A stretch of DNA of 64,000 nucleotides, from assembly GCF_029855045.1 (NCBI RefSeq), contig NZ_CP123228.1, positions 2,046,001 through 2,110,000 on the forward strand. Direction: 5' to 3'. Source of the stretch: Piscinibacter sp. XHJ-5 (GTDB lineage: Bacteria; Pseudomonadota; Gammaproteobacteria; Burkholderiales; Burkholderiaceae_C). The translations under genes and the position numbers were made by a program. The stretch's first letter is position 1. Each line of letters opens with the position of its first letter. The notes beneath the pieces are model-generated. The model was not told where the DNA came from, did no database searches, and saw only the letters and a list, made by a program, of their open reading frames with translations. This document shows, piece after piece, positions 55,330-63,602 of the stretch.

Positions 55330-56046
55330 ATGCAAAGGCGCCAGGCCCTCACGGCGGCCCTGATGCTGCCCTTCACCGGCGCGCTGCGCGCCGCGGCGGA
55401 CGACTTCGCGGCGAAGCGGCGCCGCATGATCGACGACATCGCGATCATGGCCCGCGACACCCGCACCCCCATCGCCGAGCGTGTCATGTCGGTGCTCGCG
55501 ACGCTGCCGCGACATGAGTTCGTTCCGCCGGAGCAGGTGGGCAACGCCTACCAGAACCGGCCGCTGCCCATCGGCCACGGGCAGACGATCTCGCAGCCGT
55601 ACATCGTGGCGCTGATGACCGACCTCGCGAAGCTCGAGCCGGACCATCAGGTGCTGGAGGTCGGCACCGGCTCCGGCTACCAGGCGGCCGTCGCCGGGCG
55701 GCTGGCGCGCGCCGTCTACACCATCGAGATCGTCGAGCCGCTGGGCCAGCAGGCGATGCAGCGCCTGCAGCGACTGCGCCACGACAACGTGCACGTGCGC
55801 CTGGGCGACGGCTATCACGGCTGGGAGGAACACGCGCCGTACGACGCGGTCCTCGTCACCGCGGCGGCCAGCCACGTGCCGCCGCCGCTGGTGCGCCAGC
55901 TCAAGCCCGGCGGCCGCATGGTCATCCCCGTCGGCGCCCCGTTCATGGTCCAGCAGCTGATGCTCGTCGAGAAGCGGGCCGACGGCGGGGTGTCGACGCG
56001 ACAGATCCTGCCGGTGGCCTTCGTTCCGCTCACCGGTCAGCGCTGA
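55330..56046 (+). CDS. pcm: Protein-L-isoaspartate O-methyltransferase with export-like N terminus
   Basis: A SAM-dependent enzyme that repairs isoaspartyl residues in damaged proteins. The 238-residue protein has the family blocks GHGQTISQPYIVALMTDL, VLEVGTGSGYQAAV and LKPGGRMVIPVG. Unlike cytoplasmic Pcm it begins MQRRQALTAALMLPFTGALRAAA, a twin-Arg-like or Sec-type signal. If real, the enzyme would work outside the cytoplasm, where SAM is not normally available. It lies 43 bp after apbE and 7 bp before the large membrane-protein gene. Confidence 0.88.
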   Translation: MQRRQALTAALMLPFTGALRAAADDFAAKRRRMIDDIAIMARDTRTPIAERVMSVLATLPRHEFVPPEQVGNAYQNRPLPIGHGQTISQPYIVALMTDLAKLEPDHQVLEVGTGSGYQAAVAGRLARAVYTIEIVEPLGQQAMQRLQRLRHDNVHVRLGDGYHGWEEHAPYDAVLVTAAASHVPPPLVRQLKPGGRMVIPVGAPFMVQQLMLVEKRADGGVSTRQILPVAFVPLTGQR

Positions 56047-56053
56047 GGTGCGC

Positions 56054-58432
56054 ATGTCCGCGCCGGTGATCGCCGTTGCGCTGATCTCGGCTGCGTCGCT
56101 CGCCTACGAGATCCTGCTGATGCGGCTGTTCTCCATCGTGCTGTGGCACCACTTCGCCTACATGATCATCAGCCTGGCGCTGCTCGGCTACGGCGCGAGC
56201 GGCGCAGCGGTGCTGCTCGCGCAGCGCTCGGTGGAGCGGCACTTCGCGGCGCTGTTCAGCGGCTGCGCCGCTGCCTTCGGCATCGGGTCGGTGGGCTGCT
56301 TCGCGCTGGCGCAGCGCCTGCCTTTCAATCCGCTCGAGCTGCTGTGGGACCCGTGGCAGCCGGTGCATCTGCTGTCGATCTACCTGCTGCTCCTGCTGCC
56401 CTTCCTGTGCGCGGGCGCCTGCGTCTGCATGGCGCTGACCCATTGGCGCGGCATGCAGTCGCGCCTTTACAGCGTCGACATCCTCGGCGCCGGCGCGGGC
56501 AGCCTTGCGGTGATCGTGCTGCTGTTCCGGCTGGAGCCGCAGCAGCTGCTCCGGTTGATCGGCGTGCTGGGCGTGCTCGGCGCGGCCGCGGCGTGGCTCG
56601 AATGCGGCGGCGGCCGACGCGGGCGCGCAGCCATGGCGCTGCCGCTGGCCGGCGCGCTTCTGCTCGTGCCTGCGGCGTGGATCACGCCGGTGATGTCGCC
56701 GTACAAGGAGCTCTCCCAGGCGCTGCGCCTGCCGCAGGCGCGCGTGGTGGAGCAGCGATCGAGCCCCCTGGGCCTGGTGAGCGTGCTCGAGAGCCCGCGC
56801 ATTCCGCTGCGCCATGCGCCGGGGCTGAGTCTCACGGCATCGACCGAGCCGCCGCCGCAACTGGGCGTCTTCACCGACGGCGAGGGGCTGAACGCACTGA
56901 CCCGCTTCGACGGCAGGCGAGAAAGCCTGGCCCACCTCGATCAGCTGAGCTCCGCGCTGCCTTACCACCTGCTGCAACGCCCGCGGGTGCTGGTGCTCGG
57001 TGCCGGGGCGGGCTCGGACGTGCTCCAGGCCCACTTCCACGGCGCGGCCCGGATCGATGCGGTGGAGCTCAACCCGCAGGTCGTGGACCTGGTGCGCCAT
57101 CGCCACGCCGGCTTCGCGGGCGACCTGTACTCGAGCATCGCCCGTGTGCACGTGGCCGAGGCGCGCGGCTTCGTCGCCGCGAGCCGTGAACGCTACGACC
57201 TCATCCAGGTTGCGCTGCTCGATTCCTTCAGTGCGTCGTCGGCGGGGCTCCATGCGCTGTCGGAAAACTATCTCTACACGGTCGAGGCGCTGCAGGACGA
57301 CCTGCGGCACCTGGCGCCCGGCGGGCTGCTCGCCATCACCCGCTGGGTCACGCTGCCGCCGCGTGATGCGCCGAAGCTGTTCGCGGCGGCGGTGGTGGCG
57401 CTGGAGCGCTCGGGCGTGAGCGATCCGGCGTCGCGCCTGGCGTTGATCCGCAGCTGGAAGACGACCACGCTGCTCGTGCGCCAGGGCGCCTTCGACGCCG
57501 GGCACATCGCCGCGATCAAGGCCTTCTGCGCGCAGCGGTCGTTCGACCTCGCCTACTACCCGGGCATGCGCGCAGAGGAGGCCAATCGCTACAACGTGGT
57601 CGAGCCGCCCGACCTGTTCGACGCCGCCGCGGCGCTGCTCGGGCCGGATCGCGACGCCTTCCTGGAACGCTACAAGTTCCATGTGGCGCCCGCCACCGAC
57701 GACCGGCCGCACTTCTTCCATTTCTTCAAGTGGCGCTCGCTGCCCGAGCTCCTGTCGATCGAAGGCGGCGCAGGCCTGCCGCTGCTCGAGTGGGGCTATC
57801 CGGTGCTGGTGCTGACACTGGTGCAGGCGGCGCTTCTCAGCGTGCTGCTGATCGGACTGCCGATCGCGTGGGCGAGCCGGCGCGCCGCACGCGCGGCAGC
57901 ATCCCGCGCGCGGGTGCTCGTGTACTTCCTCGCGATCGGCTTCGGCTTCATGTTCATCGAGATCGCGTTCATCCAGAAGTTCGTGCTCTTCCTGAGCCAC
58001 CCGCTGTACGCGGTCGCCGTGGTGCTCTTCGCCTTCCTCGTGTTTGCCGGCATCGGCAGCCGCTTCTCGCCGCGCCTGCGCCTGCGCGTGCGCACGGTGG
58101 CGCTTGCCATCGCCTTGGCAGCCGCCGGCTGCGTGGCGGTGCTGCCGTGGCTGTTCCAGCATGCGATGGGGCTGCCCGATGTGCTGCGCATCGCGATTTG
58201 CGCGGGTCTCATCGCGCCGCTGGCGTTCTTCATGGGCATGCCGTTTCCGATCGGGCTGGCACGTGTCGAGCAGGCCGGTGCGTGGTTGATCCCGTGGGCG
58301 TGGGGCATCAACGGCTGCGCATCCGTCACGGCGGCGGTGCTCGCCACGCTGCTGGCGATCCACGTGGGGTTCACGGCGGTGGTGGTGCTGGCGCTGCTGC
58401 TGTACGCCGTCGCGGCAGCGTCCACGCCGTGA
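56054..58432 (+). CDS. Large membrane protein with spermidine-synthase-like domain
   Basis: A 792-residue protein: about six N-terminal membrane helices (to about residue 215), a soluble Rossmann domain of the spermine/spermidine synthase type (RVLVLGAGAGSDVLQAHFHG, IDAVELNPQVVDLV), and about six further helices from about residue 580 to the end. Such fusion proteins are common but unstudied; they need not make polyamines, and no decarboxylated-SAM enzyme is nearby. ATG 56054 with AGG 5 bases upstream was preferred to a GTG at 56048. Context with Pcm and the flavinylation operon suggests an envelope role. Confidence 0.83.
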   Translation: MSAPVIAVALISAASLAYEILLMRLFSIVLWHHFAYMIISLALLGYGASGAAVLLAQRSVERHFAALFSGCAAAFGIGSVGCFALAQRLPFNPLELLWDPWQPVHLLSIYLLLLLPFLCAGACVCMALTHWRGMQSRLYSVDILGAGAGSLAVIVLLFRLEPQQLLRLIGVLGVLGAAAAWLECGGGRRGRAAMALPLAGALLLVPAAWITPVMSPYKELSQALRLPQARVVEQRSSPLGLVSVLESPRIPLRHAPGLSLTASTEPPPQLGVFTDGEGLNALTRFDGRRESLAHLDQLSSALPYHLLQRPRVLVLGAGAGSDVLQAHFHGAARIDAVELNPQVVDLVRHRHAGFAGDLYSSIARVHVAEARGFVAASRERYDLIQVALLDSFSASSAGLHALSENYLYTVEALQDDLRHLAPGGLLAITRWVTLPPRDAPKLFAAAVVALERSGVSDPASRLALIRSWKTTTLLVRQGAFDAGHIAAIKAFCAQRSFDLAYYPGMRAEEANRYNVVEPPDLFDAAAALLGPDRDAFLERYKFHVAPATDDRPHFFHFFKWRSLPELLSIEGGAGLPLLEWGYPVLVLTLVQAALLSVLLIGLPIAWASRRAARAAASRARVLVYFLAIGFGFMFIEIAFIQKFVLFLSHPLYAVAVVLFAFLVFAGIGSRFSPRLRLRVRTVALAIALAAAGCVAVLPWLFQHAMGLPDVLRIAICAGLIAPLAFFMGMPFPIGLARVEQAGAWLIPWAWGINGCASVTAAVLATLLAIHVGFTAVVVLALLLYAVAAASTP

Positions 58433-58455
58433 CCCCCACCCCGGGAACCCCTTGC

Positions 58456-58474
58456 GCCGTCCGTGTCGGACGGC
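58456..58474. terminator. Hairpin between convergent genes
   Basis: GCCGTCCG (58456-58463) and CGGACGGC (58467-58474) pair perfectly around TGT, in the 49-bp gap between two convergent stop codons. There is no T-run, so it is a candidate only. Confidence 0.5.
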
Positions 58475-58481
58475 CCGCACA

Positions 58482-59900
58482 TCACGCAATGCTCTTCGTG
58501 TGCCGGAAGAGATTGTCCGGGTCGTAGGTGCGCTTGAGCGTCGCCAGCCGATCCAGAGTGGGCCTGCCGTACGCCGCCTCGATGCGATCACGCCCTTCCT
58601 CCTCCGTGAGGAAGTTGATGTACGTGCCGCCCGTCGAGAACCCGCGCGTGGCCTCGAAGCACTCGCGGCTCCAGCGCACGTTGGCGGCATCGTCGGCGGC
58701 GCTCTCCCATGACGCGGCGATGTTGAGCACATACGCGGCATCGCGGTTGCCGGCCGGCGAATGCTCCGCCGAGCGCTCGCCCAGCGCGCCGCCGATCTGG
58801 AAGACGAGGATGGCCGAATGCGGCGACGGCAGGCGCTTGGCGTGCTCCATCAGCACGTCGATCGCCTGCGATTCCACGCGCGGCAGGTAGTGCGACTTCC
58901 AGTAGTAGCGCCGTCCCTTCGGCTGCGTCGCGTCCAGCAGGCTCTGCATCTGCGTGTACGGCCGGCGCGTGACGATGTCGGCCACCGGCTTGCCGCAGGC
59001 GCGCAGCGGTGCCAGCACCTTCTCGCCTTCCTCGATGCTGCCGCTGTGGCAGACGAACACCGCGACGATCGGCTTGCCGTGGATCTCCTTCGGCAACCAC
59101 GGCGCAGGCGGCGCGATGCGCAGCACTGCGACGCAGGTCGTCTCGCGCGGCGTGGTGGCGCTGAACTCGCGGTAGAACTCGAGCACCTCCTTCGCGTCCT
59201 CGGCACGCCAGGCGATGGCGCCGCCGAGGATCTCCGGACCGACCGGGAACAGCGTGTACTCGAAGGAGGTGACGATGCCGAAGTTGCCGCTGCCGCCGCG
59301 CAGCGCCCAGAACAGCTCGGCGTTCTCGTCGGCCGCGGCGCGCACCACCCGGCCTTCGGCGGTCACCACCTCCATCGAGACCACCGTGTCGCAGGTCCAG
59401 CCGTGGCGCCGCGTGAGGTAGCCGAAGCCGCCGCCCACCGTGAGACCGGCGATGCCGGTGGCCGAGACGAAGCCGAGCACCGCCGCCAGCCCGTGCAGTT
59501 GCGTCTCGCGGTCGACGTCGCCCAGCGTGCAGCCGGCCTGCGCGCGTGCGGTGCGCGCCTTGGCGTCGACCCACACGCCTTTCATCAGCGACAGGTCGAT
59601 CATCAGCCCGCCTTCTGCCACGGCCAGCCCTGCGATGTTGTGGCCGCCGCCGCGCACCGAGACGAGAAACTGATGCTGGCGCGCGAAGCGCACGGCGGCG
59701 ACGACGTCGGTGGTGCCGGTGCAGCGCACGATGAGTCCGGGCCGCCGGTCGATCATCGCGTTCCAGATCTTGCGGGTCTCCTCGTAGTCGGGGGCGTCGG
59801 GTGCGAGCACCGGCCCGCGAAAGCCCGCCTTGAAGGACTGCAGGATCTCGGGCGAGACCTGCACCTTGCCGCCGTCGGCGGCCTTGAGTTCGATCGTCAT
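58482..59900 (-). CDS. FAD-linked oxidoreductase, berberine-bridge type
   Basis: A 472-residue oxidase of the BBE/VAO superfamily. The FAD-binding part has SVRGGGHNIAG, with His87 as the likely 8-alpha covalent FAD attachment, GCTLGDVDRE and GLTVGGGFGYLTRRHGWTCD. The second covalent Cys found in plant enzymes is replaced (SATGIAG), so FAD is probably held by one bond. The end has NFLTEEEGRDRIEAAYG and YDPDNLFRHTKSIA, typical of the family. No signal peptide is present. Bacterial members oxidise sugars or secondary metabolites. A LuxR-type ATPase regulator lies upstream on the same strand, with a dyad between them. Confidence 0.9.
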   Translation of the reverse strand: MTIELKAADGGKVQVSPEILQSFKAGFRGPVLAPDAPDYEETRKIWNAMIDRRPGLIVRCTGTTDVVAAVRFARQHQFLVSVRGGGHNIAGLAVAEGGLMIDLSLMKGVWVDAKARTARAQAGCTLGDVDRETQLHGLAAVLGFVSATGIAGLTVGGGFGYLTRRHGWTCDTVVSMEVVTAEGRVVRAAADENAELFWALRGGSGNFGIVTSFEYTLFPVGPEILGGAIAWRAEDAKEVLEFYREFSATTPRETTCVAVLRIAPPAPWLPKEIHGKPIVAVFVCHSGSIEEGEKVLAPLRACGKPVADIVTRRPYTQMQSLLDATQPKGRRYYWKSHYLPRVESQAIDVLMEHAKRLPSPHSAILVFQIGGALGERSAEHSPAGNRDAAYVLNIAASWESAADDAANVRWSRECFEATRGFSTGGTYINFLTEEEGRDRIEAAYGRPTLDRLATLKRTYDPDNLFRHTKSIA

Positions 59901-60015
59901 GTTGGAAGCTCCTTCGAGTGATCTGCGCGATGCGCCTGCGCAGTCTGCTTGCGACGGTCGGGCATGCCATCCACCGGCCGGATGGTTCTGCGGTGTGGAA
60001 GCGGCGGCGAGGCGA

Positions 60016-60031
60016 TAGTCAGAAATGACTA
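60016..60031. promoter_or_regulatory. Perfect dyad upstream of the FAD oxidoreductase gene
   Basis: TAGTCAGAAATGACTA is a 6-bp perfect inverted repeat around GAAA, 116 bp before the oxidoreductase start and next to the end of the LuxR-type regulator gene. Its symmetry, AT content and position in the only space between the two genes make it a candidate operator, most simply for that regulator. Confidence 0.5.
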
Positions 60032-60035
60032 GGCA

Positions 60036-60077
60036 GCCCTCACCCCGACCCTCTCCCGCCTAGCGCGGGAGAGGGAG
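60036..60077. repeat. Dispersed palindromic element, single-hairpin form, overlapping a gene end
   Basis: This carries the same GCCCTCACCCCGACCCTC start as the element at 52429, followed by one hairpin, CTCTCCCGC (60051-60059) with GCGGGAGAG (60065-60073). It lies over the 3' end of the LuxR-type regulator gene: positions 60040-60075, read on the minus strand, encode its last 11 residues (PSPALGGRGSG) and its stop codon. The element therefore contributes protein sequence. Confidence 0.85.
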
Positions 60078-63030
60078 CCTTTTGGGGTTCCTGTGGCGAC
60101 AGCAGCCCGTGCCGCGCCGCGAACGCCGCGGCCTCGGCGCGATTGGCCGCCTGTGTCTTGCCGAGGATGTTGCGCACATGGATGGCCACGGTGGCCGGGC
60201 TGCGGCACAGCGCGTCGGCGATCTCCTGGTTGGTCTTGCCGGCGGCGACCAGGCGCAGGACCTGCACCTCGCGCGCCGACAGGCCGGCGGCGTGGACCTC
60301 CGGCTTGCGTGTCGTGGACAGCTGCGCCTGCAGCTGCGCAACGCGGGCCTCGAGTGACTGCATGCCCAGCTCGCGGGCGTCGTCCAGCGCTTGCGTGAGC
60401 AGCGATGCGGCGCGCTCGGCGTCGCCGCTTTCGGATCGCCGCAGCAACATGGCGGCGAACTCGCAGCGCGTATGCGCCAGCCAGGGCCGGCCGCCGGTGC
60501 GCTCATCGAAGCCGAGTGCGAAGTCGAAGTGGCGCTGCGCGTCGTCGTAGCGTGACAGCAGGGTCGCCAGCATGCCCAGCAGGCGCGCGCCGGCGCCGAA
60601 CGACGCGGTGTGCGCGCCGAAGACGATGTTGCGCTCGGCATAGGGCATCAGCAGCTCGTACAGCGTGGCGGCGCGGGACACGTCGTGGAGGTGCACGCAG
60701 ACCTCGGCCAGGTAGGCCAGGCTGGCCGCGCGGATCGCGTCGTGTACGACGCCCGCGAAGCCTCCGGCGGCAAGCCGGTCGAAAAGATCGCGTGCCTGGT
60801 CGTCGGCGCCCAGCTCGCAGTACAGGATCGCCAGGCCCGGCCGCCACGCCGCGGCCGGCGCTTCGCTGTCGAGGAACTGCTTGAGCACCGGCGCGAGCTC
60901 GCGCAGCCGGCCTTGCTCGCGTCTCAACGTGAACATCTGCGCGCCGAAGATGCCGGCGGCGTTGTCGCGGTCGAAGCGCTCGCCGCAGCGCAGCGCCTGC
61001 ACGGCCAGCTGCTCGGCTTCGGCGAAGCGGCCCTGATGCGTGGCGATCATGGCCAGCGCCACCCGCGCGACCGCCTCGATGAAGGGCTCGCGCGTGCGTT
61101 CGCCGACGGCGAGATGAAGGCGGCTGATCTCGTCGGCGGCGGCAGTGTCGCCGGCCTCCATCAGGTCGCCGGCGTGCCAACCCGTGAGCGTGGAGACGGC
61201 CCAGTGCGCGTGATCGCGCCCCTGCACCAGGGCGAGCGCCTGCCGCGCCGACTCGATGCGCACCGCCAGGCCCTCCGGGTACCAGCGCCCCGGCACGATG
61301 GCGCTCAGCGCACCGAACAGGATGCGCGGATCGTCGACACGGCGCGCCATGGCCACGGCCTCGTGATAGGCAGCCTCGGCCTGCTGCGGCCGGTTGGAGA
61401 ACAGCAAGGCGCGGCACAGCGAGCTGAGCAGCGATGCGCGTTCGCGGCTGTCCGCGGCCGGCGCCGCGGCCAGCGCCTCCTCGATGAGCTCGACGGCCTT
61501 CGAGCCCTCACCACCCATGCGCCACTGCGCGTTGCCATACCCGATGGCCGCGCGTGCGAGCAGCGAAGCGTCGTACAGCCGGCGTGCGCAACCGGCGGCG
61601 TCGGCGAAGGTCGCCAGCGCGAGCGCGTTGTCGCCGGCGCCGATCTGCGCCTCGCCCAGGCCCAGCAACAGCGCGCCGCGCTGCGCGTCGTCCGAGGCGC
61701 CCGTGCCCAGCGTCGCGCAGGCGAGGGCGTAGTGACGGGCGGCTTCTTCATGCGCCTGCATCGCGGTCGCCCGCTCGGCGGCGCGGGTGGCGTATTCGAT
61801 CGCTTTGGCCGGGTCGCCGGCGGGTCCGGCGGCGTGGCAGTGGTGCGCCAGGCTGGACAGCGCCGGCGCAAGATCGCCGGCGTGCAGTGCCTCGAGCGCG
61901 GCCGCGATGCGCTGGTGCAGGCGTGTGCGACGCACCGCGGGCAGTTCGTCGTACAGCGTGTCGCGCACCAGCGCATGGGTGAACTGGTAGCCGCCGAGGC
62001 TTGCCGATTCGTCGACCAGGCCGGCCTCCCGCGCTTCTTCCAGGGCCGCCAGGCACTCCTCGTCGGTCAGCTCATCGAGCAGGCGGCACAGCAGCGCGAA
62101 GTCGAACTCGCGCCCGATCACCGCGGCGTTCTGCAGGACCGGCACGCAGGCCGGCGACAGGCGGTTCAGCCGCGCCCCGATCACGTCGCGCACGCCGCGG
62201 GGGACCCGGCGGGCAGGCGGGCCGTCGCTGCGCGCAGTGCGTGACTGGACCAGGTCGCGCGCCAGTTCGGTCAGGAACAGCGGATGTCCCTCGGTCTGCT
62301 CGTACATCGCCTCCGCCAGCGGGGCCGATGCGGTTCCCGCGGCCGCGACGACGAACTCGGCGGTCTCGGCCGGACTCAGGCCGCCCAGCAGCAGCCGCTG
62401 CACCTGGGCGTGCCGGTGCAGCTGCGCCAACGTGTCCGACAGCGGGTGCCGGCGCGAGACCTCCGAATCGCGATACGTGCCCAGCACCATGAGCCGGCTC
62501 GCGCCGGCTTCGGCCATCACGAACTGGAGCAGGCGCAGCGACGGCACGTCGGCGCGGTGCAGGTCGTCGAGCAGCAACAGCAACGGCTGGCGCGCCGCCG
62601 CGCGCTGCCAGAAGGCGGCGATGGCGTCGAAGAGGCGGAAGCGCGCCTCGACCGCGTCGGGACCGGCTTGCGCACTGCCGGGCACGGAAGCCTGCTGCGG
62701 GTCGAGCGCGGAGAGGGCCGAGGCCGCCGCGCCCAGCGTTTCGGCCAGCGTGCCCTCGTCGTGCAGTGCGGCGTAGCGCCGCACGAGCTGCAGCCAGGGC
62801 CAGTAGGGCGGGGCGCCGGGCTCCTCCGGGCAGCGGCCCCACAGGGCGAGGACGCCGCGGCGGCCGGCGTGCTCGACCAGCTCCTGCGCGGTGCGCGTCT
62901 TGCCGATGCCCGGCTCGCCGGTCAGCAGCACGATGCCGGGCCGCCCGTCCACCGCCCGCGCCAGGGCGGCCTGCAGGGCGTCGAGCTCGGAGCGCCGCCC
63001 GATGAACCTGCGTTCGGCGTCGCCGGCCAT
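60040..63030 (-). CDS. Large ATPase-LuxR transcriptional regulator (MalT/LAL-like)
   Basis: A 996-residue regulator. The N terminus is an AAA/STAND NTPase (RRFIGRRSELDALQ, Walker A TGEPGIGKT with Lys44, Walker B LLLLLDDLHRAD), the middle from about residue 380 is a long TPR-like helical array for ligand or partner sensing, and the C terminus is a LuxR helix-turn-helix (LSAREVQVLRLVAAGKTNQE and SPATVAIHVRNILGK). Such proteins are switched by an effector and ATP. It starts 6 bp after the DUF4242 gene and lies upstream of the FAD oxidoreductase, which is its likely target. The extreme C terminus comes from a palindromic repeat. Confidence 0.9.
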   Translation of the reverse strand: MAGDAERRFIGRRSELDALQAALARAVDGRPGIVLLTGEPGIGKTRTAQELVEHAGRRGVLALWGRCPEEPGAPPYWPWLQLVRRYAALHDEGTLAETLGAAASALSALDPQQASVPGSAQAGPDAVEARFRLFDAIAAFWQRAAARQPLLLLLDDLHRADVPSLRLLQFVMAEAGASRLMVLGTYRDSEVSRRHPLSDTLAQLHRHAQVQRLLLGGLSPAETAEFVVAAAGTASAPLAEAMYEQTEGHPLFLTELARDLVQSRTARSDGPPARRVPRGVRDVIGARLNRLSPACVPVLQNAAVIGREFDFALLCRLLDELTDEECLAALEEAREAGLVDESASLGGYQFTHALVRDTLYDELPAVRRTRLHQRIAAALEALHAGDLAPALSSLAHHCHAAGPAGDPAKAIEYATRAAERATAMQAHEEAARHYALACATLGTGASDDAQRGALLLGLGEAQIGAGDNALALATFADAAGCARRLYDASLLARAAIGYGNAQWRMGGEGSKAVELIEEALAAAPAADSRERASLLSSLCRALLFSNRPQQAEAAYHEAVAMARRVDDPRILFGALSAIVPGRWYPEGLAVRIESARQALALVQGRDHAHWAVSTLTGWHAGDLMEAGDTAAADEISRLHLAVGERTREPFIEAVARVALAMIATHQGRFAEAEQLAVQALRCGERFDRDNAAGIFGAQMFTLRREQGRLRELAPVLKQFLDSEAPAAAWRPGLAILYCELGADDQARDLFDRLAAGGFAGVVHDAIRAASLAYLAEVCVHLHDVSRAATLYELLMPYAERNIVFGAHTASFGAGARLLGMLATLLSRYDDAQRHFDFALGFDERTGGRPWLAHTRCEFAAMLLRRSESGDAERAASLLTQALDDARELGMQSLEARVAQLQAQLSTTRKPEVHAAGLSAREVQVLRLVAAGKTNQEIADALCRSPATVAIHVRNILGKTQAANRAEAAAFAARHGLLSPQEPQKAPSPALGGRGSG

Positions 63031-63036
63031 GCGCGC

Positions 63037-63297
63037 TCAGCCGGCCATCGCCGGCGGGCGGATCTCGGACACCTCGATGACGACGTCGGCCGGGAGGTTC
63101 GCGCGGCGTGCCGCTTCGCGGATGGCCTCGGCCGACGGCGCCTCGTACAGGCAATAGGTCTTCTTCTTGTCGGCCGACAGGAAGGAGAAGAGCCAATGCA
63201 CGCCCGCACTGGCGTTGATCTCGCTGACCAGGCGTGCGGATTCGTCGGTGAGCTGAAGCTGTTCGGCGAAATTGCGCTCGATGACGAACAAGGCCAT
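63037..63297 (-). CDS. DUF4242 small protein
   Basis: An 86-residue ferredoxin-like alpha/beta barrel protein starting MALFVIERNFAEQLQL and containing GVHWLFSFLSADKKKTYCLYEAPS, which fits DUF4242; one member of this family has been reported to bind nickel, but the general role is unknown. It is the first gene of a likely two-gene operon with the LuxR-type regulator (6-bp gap). Its promoter or leader lies in the structured 305-bp gap upstream. Confidence 0.82.
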   Translation of the reverse strand: MALFVIERNFAEQLQLTDESARLVSEINASAGVHWLFSFLSADKKKTYCLYEAPSAEAIREAARRANLPADVVIEVSEIRPPAMAG

Positions 63298-63335
63298 GCG
63301 GGTCCCCCGGGCGGATGCGATCTTGTACTCCGTTG

Positions 63336-63550
63336 GAGCGGCGTCGCAAAGCCCGAATACGCCTCAGGCAGAGACCCTGCCGCCGTCGCAGTTCGGCTTG
63401 CGGTCGGCGGCCATCGGCGTAAGCTGGCATCGCCACCCGACGGAACCGATGGCCGAAAGGACCTCGCAAGAGGGACGAGTAAAGCGATCAGTCGCTGAAG
63501 AGTGACGGCAGCCCGCCTCCGGATCAAACCTCAGGTGGGCTGTTCCTTTT
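63336..63550 (+). ncRNA. Candidate structured small RNA of unknown class with terminator
   Basis: The 305-bp gap 63298-63602 has no convincing coding frame but several inverted repeats. Visible stems: CGCAAAGCCCGAA (63345-63357) with TTCGGCTTGCG (63392-63402), two bulges; GGCAG/CTGCC (63367-63371 with 63376-63380); a perfect 10-bp stem CGGCCATCGG/CCGATGGCCG (63408-63417 with 63446-63455); CCTC-GCAA-GAGG with a GNRA tetraloop (63462-63473); AGCGA/TCGCT (63483-63496); and CAGCCCGCCT/AGGTGGGCTG (63509-63518 with 63533-63542) followed by TTCCTTTTC, which looks like an intrinsic terminator on the plus strand. Both flanking genes are on the minus strand, so a plus-strand RNA would be free-standing. 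The same stems could fold as a minus-strand leader of the DUF4242 gene. I match it to no known RNA family. Confidence 0.45.
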
Positions 63551-63602
63551 CAGGGCGCCGCTGCACCTGCAGGCTGCGGCGATGGCCAGGTCGTAGACCC
63601 GG

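Noticed and set aside
56054..58432. Functional link between the spermidine-synthase-like protein and the PotD-like/GGDEF pair
   Set aside because: They are more than 40 kb apart, and this membrane family is not known to make polyamines, so a shared polyamine pathway is not supported.
63345..63353. CGCAAAGCC match to the core of the c-di-GMP-I riboswitch
   Set aside because: The other conserved core segments (GGGCAAACC and the tetraloop-receptor context) are missing, and no plus-strand gene follows.
63495..63501. CTGAAGA resembling the hammerhead ribozyme CUGANGA core
   Set aside because: No GAAA follows at the right place and the three stems cannot be drawn.
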